Below, in pieces: positions 44,408 to 52,906 of a DNA stretch of 64,000 nucleotides (position 1 is the stretch's first letter; each line of letters starts with the position of its first letter). A program made the position numbers and the translations under genes. Source of the DNA: CAYJFD01 sp964369605 (GTDB lineage: Bacteria; Bacteroidota; Bacteroidia; Bacteroidales; UBA932); assembly GCA_964369605.1 (NCBI GenBank), contig CAYJFD010000005.1:1-64000 (forward strand). The letters are read 5' to 3'. The notes below the pieces were generated by a model. The model saw nothing but the letters and a program-made list of their open reading frames with translations. It did no database searches and was not told the origin of the DNA.

Positions 44408-44432
44408 GATAGTGCAAAAGTTTTACTGGACA
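44408..44432 (+). mobile_element. Solo mobile-element end (remnant)
   Basis: GATAGTGCAAAAGTTTTA (44408-44425) is identical to the minus strand of 27056-27073; a 12-base block further in (44366-44377) is also shared. Read leftward from here the orientation agrees with the minus-strand transposase remnant at 42388, so both could derive from one insertion sequence later split by other DNA. This is inference. Confidence 0.55.
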
Positions 44433-44440
44433 ACTATAAT

Positions 44441-44485
44441 ATAATACAAAAAAGGCTACTTTTAAAGTAGCCTTTTTTGTATTAT
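44441..44485. terminator. Perfect 22-bp inverted repeat, terminator of rpsF-rpsR-rplI
   Basis: The 22 bases at 44441-44462 are mirrored perfectly at 44464-44485 with a 1-base centre. The core GGCTACTT/AAGTAGCC is flanked by A6 and T6 tracts, so it can end transcription in both directions. It lies 12 bases after the rplI stop. Confidence 0.85.
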
Positions 44486-44497
44486 ATAGTGGATAGA

Positions 44498-44953
44498 TTA
44501 TTCCTCTTCTCCTACTACTTCTAACTTAACTGTAGCCTTGATATCTTTGTAGCATCTTACGATTGCCTCATAAGTACCTACTTCTTTAAGGTTATCAGCG
44601 TCAACGATAGAAATGCTTCTGCGATCTATCTCGAAGCCCATTCCTACAAGTGCCTCAGCGATTTGAATATTATTGATAGAACCAAAGATTTTACCCTGTG
44701 AGCTAACCTTAGTTACTAATTTAACTAATATTCCTTCTAATTTAGCTGCCATAGCTGAAGCTTCGTCTCTTACTTTTGCCTCTTTATGAGCTCTTTGACG
44801 AAGATTTTCTGCGTGAATTTTCTTAGCAGTAGCAGTTGCCATGATAGCATATCCTTGTGGAATTAGGAAGTTAGTTGCATAACCATTTTTTACTACTACG
44901 ATTTCGTCTTTGTGACCTAGTCTCTCAACGTCTTGCTTTAATATAATTTCCAT
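44498..44953 (-). CDS. rplI: 50S ribosomal protein L9
   Basis: bL9, 151 residues: N-terminal globular domain MEIILKQDVERLGHKDEIVV VKNGYATNFLIPQGYA, a long connecting helix, and a C-terminal domain with LVTKVSSQGKIFGSINNIQI. It is the last gene of rpsF-rpsR-rplI. A perfect AAGGAGG (44961-44967, minus strand) lies 7 bases before the ATG. Confidence 0.98.
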   Translation of the reverse strand: MEIILKQDVERLGHKDEIVVVKNGYATNFLIPQGYAIMATATAKKIHAENLRQRAHKEAKVRDEASAMAAKLEGILVKLVTKVSSQGKIFGSINNIQIAEALVGMGFEIDRRSISIVDADNLKEVGTYEAIVRCYKDIKATVKLEVVGEEE

Positions 44954-44965
44954 ACTATGTCCTCC

Positions 44966-45232
44966 TTATTTTAATAAATCTGTTACGTAAGGAAGTAAAG
45001 CTATATGTCTTGCACGCTTAACTGCCTGAGCCACTTTCTTCTGGAACTTTAATGAAGTACCTGTAAGACGACGAGGAAGAATTTTTCCTTGCTCATTTAG
45101 GAAACGCTTTAAGAATTCAGCATCCTTATAATCAATATACTTAATACCTACCTTCTTGAAACGGCAGTATTTTTTCTTTTTTACCTCAACTGTTGGAGGA
45201 TTAAGATAACGTATTTCGTTGTTGTGTGCCAT
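44966..45232 (-). CDS. rpsR: 30S ribosomal protein S18
   Basis: bS18, 88 residues, with [40 protein letters not shown] and [19 protein letters not shown] perfect AAGGAGG (45239-45245) lies 6 bases ahead of the ATG. S18 with S6 and S21 is reported to hold the anti-Shine-Dalgarno sequence in Bacteroidota ribosomes, so such a strong site on this gene could be a feedback control. Confidence 0.98.
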   Translation of the reverse strand: MAHNNEIRYLNPPTVEVKKKKYCRFKKVGIKYIDYKDAEFLKRFLNEQGKILPRRLTGTSLKFQKKVAQAVKRARHIALLPYVTDLLK

Positions 45233-45246
45233 TGTAAACCTCCTTA

Positions 45247-45588
45247 TTAGTTATTTTGATTCTTATTTGCACGTCTACGCTCAGCATAAGCTAGAGAGTG
45301 CTTGTCCATAGAGAATGTTAAAAAGCGAATGATTCTCTCGTCACGACGATATTGGGTTTCCAATTTCGCGATAAATTGAGGATCTGCTTTAAATTCAATC
45401 AGGTGATAAAAACCTGTAGTTTTTTTCTGGATAGGGTAAGCTAATTTCTTTAGTCCCCAGTCCTCTTCGTAAACTATCTCGCCGCCTTCTGCAACGATGT
45501 AGTCACGATACTTTGCTACCGCTTCCTTTATCTGAGCTTCAGATAAAACGGGAGTTGCAATGAAAACGGTTTCGTACTGCTTTAACAT
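45247..45588 (-). CDS. rpsF: 30S ribosomal protein S6
   Basis: bS6, 113 residues, binds S18 on the platform. Features are [49 protein letters not shown] and [19 protein letters not shown]. It is the first gene of the operon, with a strong promoter and a leader hairpin. Confidence 0.98.
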   Translation of the reverse strand: MLKQYETVFIATPVLSEAQIKEAVAKYRDYIVAEGGEIVYEEDWGLKKLAYPIQKKTTGFYHLIEFKADPQFIAKLETQYRRDERIIRFLTFSMDKHSLAYAERRRANKNQNN

Positions 45589-45618
45589 CTTGTTTTATTA
45601 TTAATTGTTTATAAATAA

Positions 45619-45643
45619 GCCCCTTCACTTTTAGCAAAGGGGC
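45619..45643 (-). promoter_or_regulatory. Leader hairpin of the rpsF operon
   Basis: GCCCCTTTGC-TAAAA-GTGAAGGGGC, a 10-position stem with two mismatches, at the 5' end of the mRNA about 30 bases before the rpsF start. An S6:S18 feedback element is known in the rpsF leader of many bacteria; the CCG bulge of that motif is not evident here. Confidence 0.5.
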
Positions 45644-45645
45644 TG

Positions 45646-45676
45646 CAAATGTAGTAATTTTTTAATTATCTACAAA
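45646..45676 (-). promoter_or_regulatory. Promoter of rpsF-rpsR-rplI
   Basis: On the minus strand TTTG (45673-45676), 19 bases, TACATTTG (45646-45653). Confidence 0.8.
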
Positions 45677-45704
45677 TTTCTTTTCTTAAATCCTTTCAAA
45701 TTAC

Positions 45705-47156
45705 CTACTTAACTGGTGCATTCTTAAGACTTGCCTTAACAAAATCCCACCATTTTTCTACAGTTGGGATTAATACTCTCTCGTCTGGTGAGTGAGGAGA
45801 ACGGATAGTAGGTCCGCAAGAAATCATATCCCAAGCAGGATAAGTTCCAGAAAGAATTCCACACTCTAGTCCTGCGTGAATAGCCTTTACTTCTGGCTCT
45901 CTTCCGTAAAGCTCTTTATAAGTTTGCTTCATAGCTTTTAAGATAGGAGATTTCATATTTGGCTTCCAGCCTGAATATCCACCTGTGAATATTACTTCTC
46001 CACCTGCTAATTCAAATGTAGCTCTAATTGATTCACTTAGTACCATTTTAGCAGAATCGATTGATCCTCTCATAAGAGTTTTGATAGATACTACTCCGTT
46101 TTCGCTCTTTACGATAGCTAAGTTATTAGATGTCTCTACTAGCCCTTCCATCTCAAGACTCATTCTGTCAACTCCATTTGGGCAAGCATAAACAGCTTGA
46201 ACTACCTTTAATGCTACTGCTCTTTCAATGATACTATCTGCGCTACTCTCAGTAACTGTAATCTCAACACCTGGATCAGCATCTGCGTACTCTAATTTTA
46301 CCTCTGCTGTTATTTTTTCAATTAGGCTTTTTGCTAATGCAATATTCTCTGCTGGCACTGCAAATTTAGTCTCAGCTTCTCTCGGAATAGCATTTCTCAT
46401 ATTACCGCCATTTAGGCTTATTACTTCGGCTTTGAGTTCTCTCATTAATGGAAGAAGTAATCTAACCATTAACTTATTAGAGTTTGCTCGTCCTTCGCTT
46501 ATCTCCATTCCTGAGTGTCCACCTTTCAGTCCACCTATCTTTATGTTGAATACTTCATATCCGGAAGGAATGTTTTCTTGCTTGTATTTGAATTCAACAT
46601 TTGTATCTAATCCTCCTGCACATCCTACATAAAGTTCCCCTTCGTCCTCTGAGTCAAGATTAATCAAGATATCCCCTTTTAGGATTCCAGCCTGCAGCTC
46701 TTTTGCTCCTGTCATTCCTGTCTCCTCATCGATAGTGAATAAAGCCTCAACTGGCCCATGCTCTAGAGTGGTATCTTCTAATACCGCCATTGCGACAGCA
46801 CATCCTAAACCATTATCTGCGCCTAGTGTTGTTCCTGTAGCATAAAGCCAGTCTTCAACGATTCTTGGAGTTACTGGATCATTTAACCAATCGTGCTGCG
46901 TATCATTATTATTTTGAGGCACCATATCAAGGTGACTTTGTAAAATGATTCCCATTCTATCTTCGTAGCCTGGAGTTGCTGGCTTGCGTATAATTATATT
47001 ACCGACGTGGTCTACAATAGTTTCTAATCCTAGGCCTTCTCCGAATTCTTTAACAAATTTCACGACTTTTTCCTCGTGCTTTGAAGGGCGAGGAATTTGA
47101 GTTAAAGAATAAAAATGTTTCCACACTATTTGTGGATTTAAATTTTCTAATGTCAT
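45705..47156 (-). CDS. pepD: Aminoacyl-histidine dipeptidase (PepD, M20C)
   Basis: Cytoplasmic zinc dipeptidase of 483 residues. The zinc-site motifs are visible: LQSHLDMVPQ (near residue 81), GADNGLGCAVA (near 118), FTIDEETGMTGA (near 146) and LDSEDEGELYVGCAGG. The C-terminal HAGLECGIL and PTIRSPHSPDERVLI are also typical. The length is right for PepD. It is the last gene of the nrdD-nrdG-acyltransferase-DUF4831-pepD run. Confidence 0.95.
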   Translation of the reverse strand: MTLENLNPQIVWKHFYSLTQIPRPSKHEEKVVKFVKEFGEGLGLETIVDHVGNIIIRKPATPGYEDRMGIILQSHLDMVPQNNNDTQHDWLNDPVTPRIVEDWLYATGTTLGADNGLGCAVAMAVLEDTTLEHGPVEALFTIDEETGMTGAKELQAGILKGDILINLDSEDEGELYVGCAGGLDTNVEFKYKQENIPSGYEVFNIKIGGLKGGHSGMEISEGRANSNKLMVRLLLPLMRELKAEVISLNGGNMRNAIPREAETKFAVPAENIALAKSLIEKITAEVKLEYADADPGVEITVTESSADSIIERAVALKVVQAVYACPNGVDRMSLEMEGLVETSNNLAIVKSENGVVSIKTLMRGSIDSAKMVLSESIRATFELAGGEVIFTGGYSGWKPNMKSPILKAMKQTYKELYGREPEVKAIHAGLECGILSGTYPAWDMISCGPTIRSPHSPDERVLIPTVEKWWDFVKASLKNAPVK

Positions 47157-47161
47157 AGTAA

Positions 47162-48244
47162 TTATTTTAAATTTTCAATTATTGGGTAACTGACTGTTTC
47201 ACCTAATTGATATATCGGCATACGCGACTGAAGTAAAACTTCTGCCCCATCTAACACTTTAACCGAACACGTATTAGGTATTCTATAGTACAGTTTGTGT
47301 ACTATTATATCTTTCTTTTTCTTTCCTTCTACCTGAGGAGCGACAACTATCTCTGCCTCTCTTGAATCGGGAGTAATTTCTATTATTATTGGTCGTCCTG
47401 ACAAATCATCAGACAATAATGCTCCTTGGGTCTCAGACATTCTAAAGGCTATATATAGCTGACGACCTTCTCTCTCTTGCGGTAGAACCTCGAAATTCTT
47501 TGTCTGCGTTGAATACTCTCTTTTACCTAAAAATAGAGTCATATACTCCGCCTCTAACCTATCTATCGTCGCTACTGCATCTCCTAAGGATTCGCCTGAG
47601 AACGTAGCATCTGTATCCCCAGTTATAATTTGAAGTCTATTTTCTCTTAACTCAAAAATCAAGGAAGCCGCTTCTTTTGCTTTACTCTCTAAGCTCTTCT
47701 CCACAACTTGGGTTTGTGGTATCGCGACTCTATCATAAAGGCCCTCTTCATTTTTTACAGACTTATACAGTGTTGTTTGCACAGATGCAAAATTATCTGT
47801 TGCGCCGCTCAAGAGCTGGACATTATCCACTATTTGAGGGAATCTCCAATGCTCTTGTGTGCCTTTGTACTGATCGGCAAACATTAACAATCCCTGGGAG
47901 TTTAAGTTGAAGAATACATCTTTAGCAAGAGATGGAACTTCTCTAAAATCAAAAAGCGTCCTTGTACTTTGATCTGCTTCCAAATAAGGAGTTAACTTAA
48001 TAGCTGTTAAAGAATAATTTTCTTCTTTCTTTGTGGAAACATTAATCCCCAAATACTTACTAGCGTATTTTGCGTAAGGTCCAGGAATGTAAGTCTCACG
48101 CTGTGTCTCTACCTCTACAGATATGGAAGTAGACGGTAATGCATATACAACCTTTGCTCCTAGATCTATTTCCTTATTTTCTTGCGCTGCTAAGCCTAAA
48201 GTAAGGGATCCAAGCAAAGCAGCTGTTATGATTAAACGTTTCAT
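47162..48244 (-). CDS. DUF4831 family exported protein
   Basis: A 360-residue protein with signal peptide MKRLIITAALLGSLTLGLAA. The body starts KVVYALPSTSISVEVETQRE TYIPGPYAKYASKYLGI, the hallmark of DUF4831 in Bacteroidota, and continues with a repeat-like beta region. No catalytic motif is apparent and the function is unknown. It is 5 bases upstream of pepD and 6 bases after the acyltransferase. Confidence 0.85.
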   Translation of the reverse strand: MKRLIITAALLGSLTLGLAAQENKEIDLGAKVVYALPSTSISVEVETQRETYIPGPYAKYASKYLGINVSTKKEENYSLTAIKLTPYLEADQSTRTLFDFREVPSLAKDVFFNLNSQGLLMFADQYKGTQEHWRFPQIVDNVQLLSGATDNFASVQTTLYKSVKNEEGLYDRVAIPQTQVVEKSLESKAKEAASLIFELRENRLQIITGDTDATFSGESLGDAVATIDRLEAEYMTLFLGKREYSTQTKNFEVLPQEREGRQLYIAFRMSETQGALLSDDLSGRPIIIEITPDSREAEIVVAPQVEGKKKKDIIVHKLYYRIPNTCSVKVLDGAEVLLQSRMPIYQLGETVSYPIIENLK

Positions 48245-48250
48245 ATTCGA

Positions 48251-49153
48251 TTATTTATAATTTTCTTTATTAAATCTTTTTTTCCACCTCTTATGACTCC
48301 ATAACCAAGTAACTTTATCATTTGAGATGCATTCTTCTAAGATCTTTGCATATTTTCGCGTTAACTCACCCTCCTCTAATTCAGCAGCATTATCACACAG
48401 CTTTGTATATTCAGCTACATATTTCCCTCTTTGAGGTCTCTGAACATCTAGAAAAATAACTGGCAAGGACATCTTTCGAGCTATATACTCTGGACCATTT
48501 ATCATAACAGTAGGTTGATTCAGGAAGTTCACAACCACCTTCCCACTCTTTCCGGGAGACTGGTCTGCTATGAAGAAATAAAAATTTCTTTCATTTCTCT
48601 CTCTTAACATCTTCATCAAGACATTATTCATCTCTACTATTCCCACTGATTTGTGCTGAGATCTAATCCTGCACATTAGATTATTTGCGAGCTTAGAAGT
48701 TAATTTTTTATAGACATATATATACTGATTATTATTCAGAGATATTCCATAGTCTTTTAAATCCTTTATTCCTGAGAAAATCTCCCAGTTACCCTGATGG
48801 GCTGCCATAACTACGACATTCTTACCCAAGGCATATACCTCGTTTATTAGTTCTGGGTTTTTTATTTCTATTCTTTTTGATATTTTTTTTCGACTACGCG
48901 TAAAGGACCATACTATTTCTACTATAGTATCTGCCATAAAAAGATAATATTCTTTTGTTATTTTTTTTATCTCCCCATAACGAAGTTCTGGAAAAGAACG
49001 TGCAAGATTTATCGTCACATCCTGTAGCCTATATTTCACCACACTTCTTAATATCCAAGCTATAATACCCGAAAAGAAATAGTGCACCCTTAGAGGGAGC
49101 AAAGATACCAAGGCTAAAATCGCAAGTAGTGGATAAAACAATATTCTATACAT
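48251..49153 (-). CDS. Lysophospholipid/lipid A acyltransferase (LpxL/HtrB-like)
   Basis: A 300-residue inner-membrane enzyme adding a secondary acyl chain to a lipid A precursor or lipid. The catalytic H-x4-E motif is AAHQGNWEIFSG, near residue 117. An N-terminal hydrophobic segment (LLAILALVSLLPLRVHYFFS) and ADQSPGKSGKVVVNFLNQ are also typical. Bacteroidota lipid A biosynthesis acyltransferases have this form. It pairs functionally with lpxH at 12.9 kb. The acceptor is unproven. Confidence 0.85.
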   Translation of the reverse strand: MYRILFYPLLAILALVSLLPLRVHYFFSGIIAWILRSVVKYRLQDVTINLARSFPELRYGEIKKITKEYYLFMADTIVEIVWSFTRSRKKISKRIEIKNPELINEVYALGKNVVVMAAHQGNWEIFSGIKDLKDYGISLNNNQYIYVYKKLTSKLANNLMCRIRSQHKSVGIVEMNNVLMKMLRERNERNFYFFIADQSPGKSGKVVVNFLNQPTVMINGPEYIARKMSLPVIFLDVQRPQRGKYVAEYTKLCDNAAELEEGELTRKYAKILEECISNDKVTWLWSHKRWKKRFNKENYK

Positions 49154-49166
49154 CTGATTAATTTAT

Positions 49167-49649
49167 TCAGTCAAAGATAGAAATATTTTTCCAAAAAGAA
49201 GAGGTAATATCTACAAATTCGCCGTTTAAAATCCTATATAGACGCTGATTTGTTGCGCTGGAGCGCAATGCCCCAAACTTCTCTATATAGGGTCCTAACT
49301 TAATATAGTCAAACACTTGCGCTTCTATTCCGCTGGCGAATTCCTGCCTTCCTGAGTACCAAGCAATCTTTAACAAAGGGCGTTTTAATCTGATGTATTT
49401 TGCTAAAGCCTCAACCGCCACGGGGTCGCTATCTCCTCCCATAAAGCAAATGCAGCTTACTTGTTCTGCATAAGCCATTAATATAGCGTCCATTAACCCT
49501 TCATCCAGAGCCTCTCCGACATCATCCATCATCTGTGGACTGTGACACCCTTTACATCTATTTGGACAATTCGAGATATTTAAAGAAAGCGTAACCTCAT
49601 CAGGAATCTCCTGAAAAACTACTTGATAACTAGCTATTTTTATTCCCAT
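49167..49649 (-). CDS. nrdG: Anaerobic ribonucleotide reductase activase
   Basis: Radical-SAM activator that installs the glycyl radical on NrdD. The iron-sulfur motif CxxxCxxC is seen as NCPNRCKGCHSPQM. The 160 residues and CFMGGDSDPVAVEALAKYIR fit the small NrdG. Its start overlaps the nrdD end by 20 bases. Confidence 0.93.
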   Translation of the reverse strand: MGIKIASYQVVFQEIPDEVTLSLNISNCPNRCKGCHSPQMMDDVGEALDEGLMDAILMAYAEQVSCICFMGGDSDPVAVEALAKYIRLKRPLLKIAWYSGRQEFASGIEAQVFDYIKLGPYIEKFGALRSSATNQRLYRILNGEFVDITSSFWKNISIFD

Positions 49650-51729
49650 TTATATAGAATCTCTTTGCTGCTTCTATTTGGCGATCGAAAGAAAAACTAC
49701 TAACTCTCTTCATATAACCTATTACCCTTGTCATATAATCCACATCACTTGACGAGCACTTAGGACACTCCTTTAGATAACGTTTATCTATCTGACCACA
49801 TTTATTACAAATAGTATTTGGGATATTAAAGGTTAAGTAATTACACCCCTCTAATGCTGCCACTTTTAAAATGTGACGATACTGCTGCTGTGAAAGGTGC
49901 TCTTCTAGATTTAGATGTAGCGCTGATCCTCCCGTTAAATGTGCGATGTATTTTCTTCCGTGTAATCTTATCTTATCTATTATATTAAGACTCTCGTCCT
50001 CAACTATATAAAAATAACTATTGTAGCATTCCCTTCTCACATCATAGCCATCTTCCTTATCCCACTTGGCATGTTTTACTCCGACATTCTCTGCAGGAAT
50101 CATCTCACAATTAAATAATAGATCCTTAGCTCTGTACTTGATATTATAATCCTCGATTAGTCCTAATACTTTTTTAGTAAACTTTTCGTATTCTGGATTA
50201 TCGTTTATTTCTATTCCTAAAAACTCTGCCGCCTCTACTAAGCCATTCACACCTATCGTTAAATACTGTCTTTTAACATCTATATAGCCTGAACTAAATA
50301 AGGGCAGCATTCCCTTCTCATGAAAAGAAATCAAATTTTCATTATAAGCTAATTGCACCTTATGTGTTAGATCTACCACTTCTTCTAAGAATTTCAAATA
50401 TGGTATTCCACACTGTGCTGCATGCTGGATACATCTATTTAAGTTTATCGTTAACACACTCTTTGAGCCTGTAGAAACGCCACCTGCTCCTAATGTATAA
50501 CTAAAACCATTATCTTGAATTTCATTTCTCAATCGACAACAACTAGCCAAGGAGTCTGCATTATCGCTGATATAAGTAAAAAATGAATGCCCCTCTGAGT
50601 ACATTTCTGCAGTAAAGTCTCCGTACTCCTTATCCTTTATATCCCCATCTTCACTCAACAAAGCCATTGTTTCCACAGGAAAGGTTAGAGATGTTCTAGT
50701 TCTCTCTTGATTAAACCACTTCATAAAGCGCTTTTGAAGCCAATTCAGAGAATCCCAGTCTGGCGCTGACCCGTCTGGAAACTTAAACTCTCCAAAGATG
50801 CTATCGAAATAGTTTTTATCATAATATGAAATATTCCAAAATACTGCCTGAAAGTTTCTTGCCCCAGTAGGCTGATTTATAGAATATACTATTTGCTCAA
50901 AGCAATCAGTTATTATCTTATCTAAAGTTCTCTGCTTTAGAGAAAGGTCGTACACCTTAGATGCGTGTTTAAAATAATCTTTTCCGAACTCCAAACCTAC
51001 AAAATAATTCATATACATCAAGAACTCTGGAGTAGCACAAGCACCACTAAGCATACTTGAAACCATAAAAACCATATTAATAAAGCCCCCGCAGAAAGAT
51101 TTTAGATTAGTAGGAGCCTTCGAATTTCCTCCTATCGAAGCAGTTCCATCTAGCAACCAAGGATACATCGTGATACTAGCACAGTAGTTAGCTAGAGATG
51201 TCTCATCATTTTTATATATGAAGTGTCTGTCTAATAGATCAACATATTTATCAGAGAATTCTTTTCCATATAGAGTTTTTAATTTCTCTGTCAACAATCT
51301 TCTATTAAGTCTAATAAAATTTTGCTTTGGGAGTTCGCCTATCAGCGTCGCGATATTTTTTACATCTACATTCGCATTTGCATCAAACTTACTTCCTGTA
51401 GCTGCATTCTCAGCATTACAATAATCAATCAGAAATTTCAGTTTGTTTCTTGTATCTCTATCCTCAAACTGCTTTTGTCTATAAATAATATAGGCCTTGG
51501 CTACCTCAAAATACTTCTCCTCCATTAGAGCCTTTTCGACTTGATTTTGAATGTGCTCTACTCCCATCTTATCCTTAATCTCTAAGCGTCCAAGTATATT
51601 CATCAACTCTGCCTCCGTGACGAGGGCATTCACAGATATAAATGCTTTTCTAATCGCATTTTTTATTTTTTCTATCGAAAATTCAACTTCTTTTCCATCT
51701 CTTTTGATGATAACCACTGGATTTCTCAT
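49630..51729 (-). CDS. nrdD: Anaerobic ribonucleoside-triphosphate reductase
   Basis: Class III reductase of 699 residues making dNTPs under anoxia. An ATP-cone lies at about residues 3-95 (VVIIKRDGKEVEFSIEKIKN). The catalytic barrel contains ACATPEFLMYMNYF and QPTGARNFQAVFWN. The zinc site is CNKCGQIDKRYLKECPKC and the glycyl-radical motif is TRVIGYMKRVSSFS near residue 675. The presence of this enzyme shows anaerobic growth capacity. A -7 box lies at 51814-51821, 84 bases upstream. Confidence 0.96.
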   Translation of the reverse strand: MRNPVVIIKRDGKEVEFSIEKIKNAIRKAFISVNALVTEAELMNILGRLEIKDKMGVEHIQNQVEKALMEEKYFEVAKAYIIYRQKQFEDRDTRNKLKFLIDYCNAENAATGSKFDANANVDVKNIATLIGELPKQNFIRLNRRLLTEKLKTLYGKEFSDKYVDLLDRHFIYKNDETSLANYCASITMYPWLLDGTASIGGNSKAPTNLKSFCGGFINMVFMVSSMLSGACATPEFLMYMNYFVGLEFGKDYFKHASKVYDLSLKQRTLDKIITDCFEQIVYSINQPTGARNFQAVFWNISYYDKNYFDSIFGEFKFPDGSAPDWDSLNWLQKRFMKWFNQERTRTSLTFPVETMALLSEDGDIKDKEYGDFTAEMYSEGHSFFTYISDNADSLASCCRLRNEIQDNGFSYTLGAGGVSTGSKSVLTINLNRCIQHAAQCGIPYLKFLEEVVDLTHKVQLAYNENLISFHEKGMLPLFSSGYIDVKRQYLTIGVNGLVEAAEFLGIEINDNPEYEKFTKKVLGLIEDYNIKYRAKDLLFNCEMIPAENVGVKHAKWDKEDGYDVRRECYNSYFYIVEDESLNIIDKIRLHGRKYIAHLTGGSALHLNLEEHLSQQQYRHILKVAALEGCNYLTFNIPNTICNKCGQIDKRYLKECPKCSSSDVDYMTRVIGYMKRVSSFSFDRQIEAAKRFYINGNKNS

Positions 51730-51758
51730 TACTACTATGCTATGTTAAGTGTCAAAAT

Positions 51759-51785
51759 CTAACACTCTCTCATACACACAGTTAG
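51759..51785. promoter_or_regulatory. Inverted repeat in the nrdD leader
   Basis: CTAAC (51759-51763) and GTTAG (51781-51785) flank 17 bases in the leader of nrdD. It does not match the NrdR-box consensus. Role unknown. Confidence 0.3.
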
Positions 51786-51813
51786 ACCTTTATTAATATA
51801 TTTTTTGCGTCTA

Positions 51814-51821
51814 CAAATATA
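51814..51821 (-). promoter_or_regulatory. -7 box of the nrdD-nrdG operon
   Basis: TATATTTG on the minus strand, 84 bases before the nrdD ATG. Confidence 0.45.
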
Positions 51822-51879
51822 AAATAAATTCATCTAGAATACCAATATTTATTCAACTTTTTATTTAACATATTTTATC

Positions 51880-51887
51880 TATCTTTG
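51880..51887 (+). promoter_or_regulatory. -7 box of the GT2 gene
   Basis: A perfect TATCTTTG, 34 bases before the ATG at 51922. Confidence 0.45.
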
Positions 51888-51921
51888 TATTAGAATATTG
51901 GCATCATCCTATACAAAATTT

Positions 51922-52905
51922 ATGAGAACCGCAGTAGTAATATTAAACTGGAACGGCAAGAAACATTTAGAGGAATTCCTTCCATCAGTTTTAGAATTCA
52001 CTAATGAATCTGAAGCAAAAATCATAGTCGCTGACAACGGATCAAGCGACGATTCCCTCGCGTGGCTAAATGCCCACTTCCCAGAAATTCAATTAATACT
52101 GCTTGATAAAAACTACGGTTTCACTGGAGGCTACAATAGGGCGCTTGAGGTTTTACAAAATCAAGGCTTTGAATATTTCCTCTTACTAAACTCCGATGTA
52201 GCAGTCAGCAATAACTGGCTTACAAGGCTCACGGAATTTATGGATACACACCCAAAAGTCGGAGTTTGCTCCCCTAAAATCTTATCTTATAAGGATCCTG
52301 AATATTTTGAATACGCAGGTGCATGTGGAGGATTTATTGATAATTTAGGCTTCCCCTATTGTCAAGGAAGAATCCTCTCAAAACTTGAAAAAGACAAAGG
52401 TCAGTATGATGAAAACAAAAAAGTCTTTTGGGTCTCAGGTGCAGCCCTTATGATTAGATCTGAACTATGGAAAATACTTAAAGGTCTAGATGAGAGCTTT
52501 TTCGCCCATATGGAAGAAATAGACCTTTGCTGGAGAGCTCAACAACTAGATTGGGAGATCTGGGTAGTTCCATCATCAAAAATATTCCACCTTGGCGGAG
52601 GGACACTCGCTAACAACTCTCCCTTCAAACTTTACCTAAATTATAGGAATAGCCTTCTAATGCTTAACAAAAACCTTCCGGACTCTAATCGAAAGCATAA
52701 GCTAATTTCAAGAATGCTCCTTGATGGCTTTCTAGCCTGCTGCTATCTTATCACTGGGAGATTTTCATCATTTAGAGCTGTCCTTAGGGCGCACAAGGAC
52801 TATAAGAAAATGAAGGTTTCTGCAGAGAAAAGAATAACTAAGAATAAGGTCGGTCTAGGAAGAAAATCTATATTTTTTCTCTATCTCCTTTCTAAAACAA
52901 AATAG
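51922..52905 (+). CDS. Glycosyltransferase family 2 (rhamnosyltransferase-like)
   Basis: A 327-residue cytoplasmic GT2 enzyme when started at the ATG of MRTAVVILNWNGKKHLEEFL; an upstream TTG frame adds eight residues without family support. The donor-binding ADNGSSDDSLAWL and LLLNSDVAVSNNWLTRL are typical, as is the acceptor-side FFAHMEEIDLCWRAQQLDWE. It belongs to the group that builds O-antigen or other surface glycans. The sugar is not predictable. It overlaps nothing and the GH3 gene follows after 1 base. Confidence 0.9.
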   Translation: MRTAVVILNWNGKKHLEEFLPSVLEFTNESEAKIIVADNGSSDDSLAWLNAHFPEIQLILLDKNYGFTGGYNRALEVLQNQGFEYFLLLNSDVAVSNNWLTRLTEFMDTHPKVGVCSPKILSYKDPEYFEYAGACGGFIDNLGFPYCQGRILSKLEKDKGQYDENKKVFWVSGAALMIRSELWKILKGLDESFFAHMEEIDLCWRAQQLDWEIWVVPSSKIFHLGGGTLANNSPFKLYLNYRNSLLMLNKNLPDSNRKHKLISRMLLDGFLACCYLITGRFSSFRAVLRAHKDYKKMKVSAEKRITKNKVGLGRKSIFFLYLLSKTK

Positions 52906-52906
52906 T

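Noticed and set aside
44208..44417. A 69-codon minus-strand frame over the intron remnant
   Set aside because: The sequence matches group II intron structural RNA on the plus strand and the frame spans a terminator, so it is not a gene.
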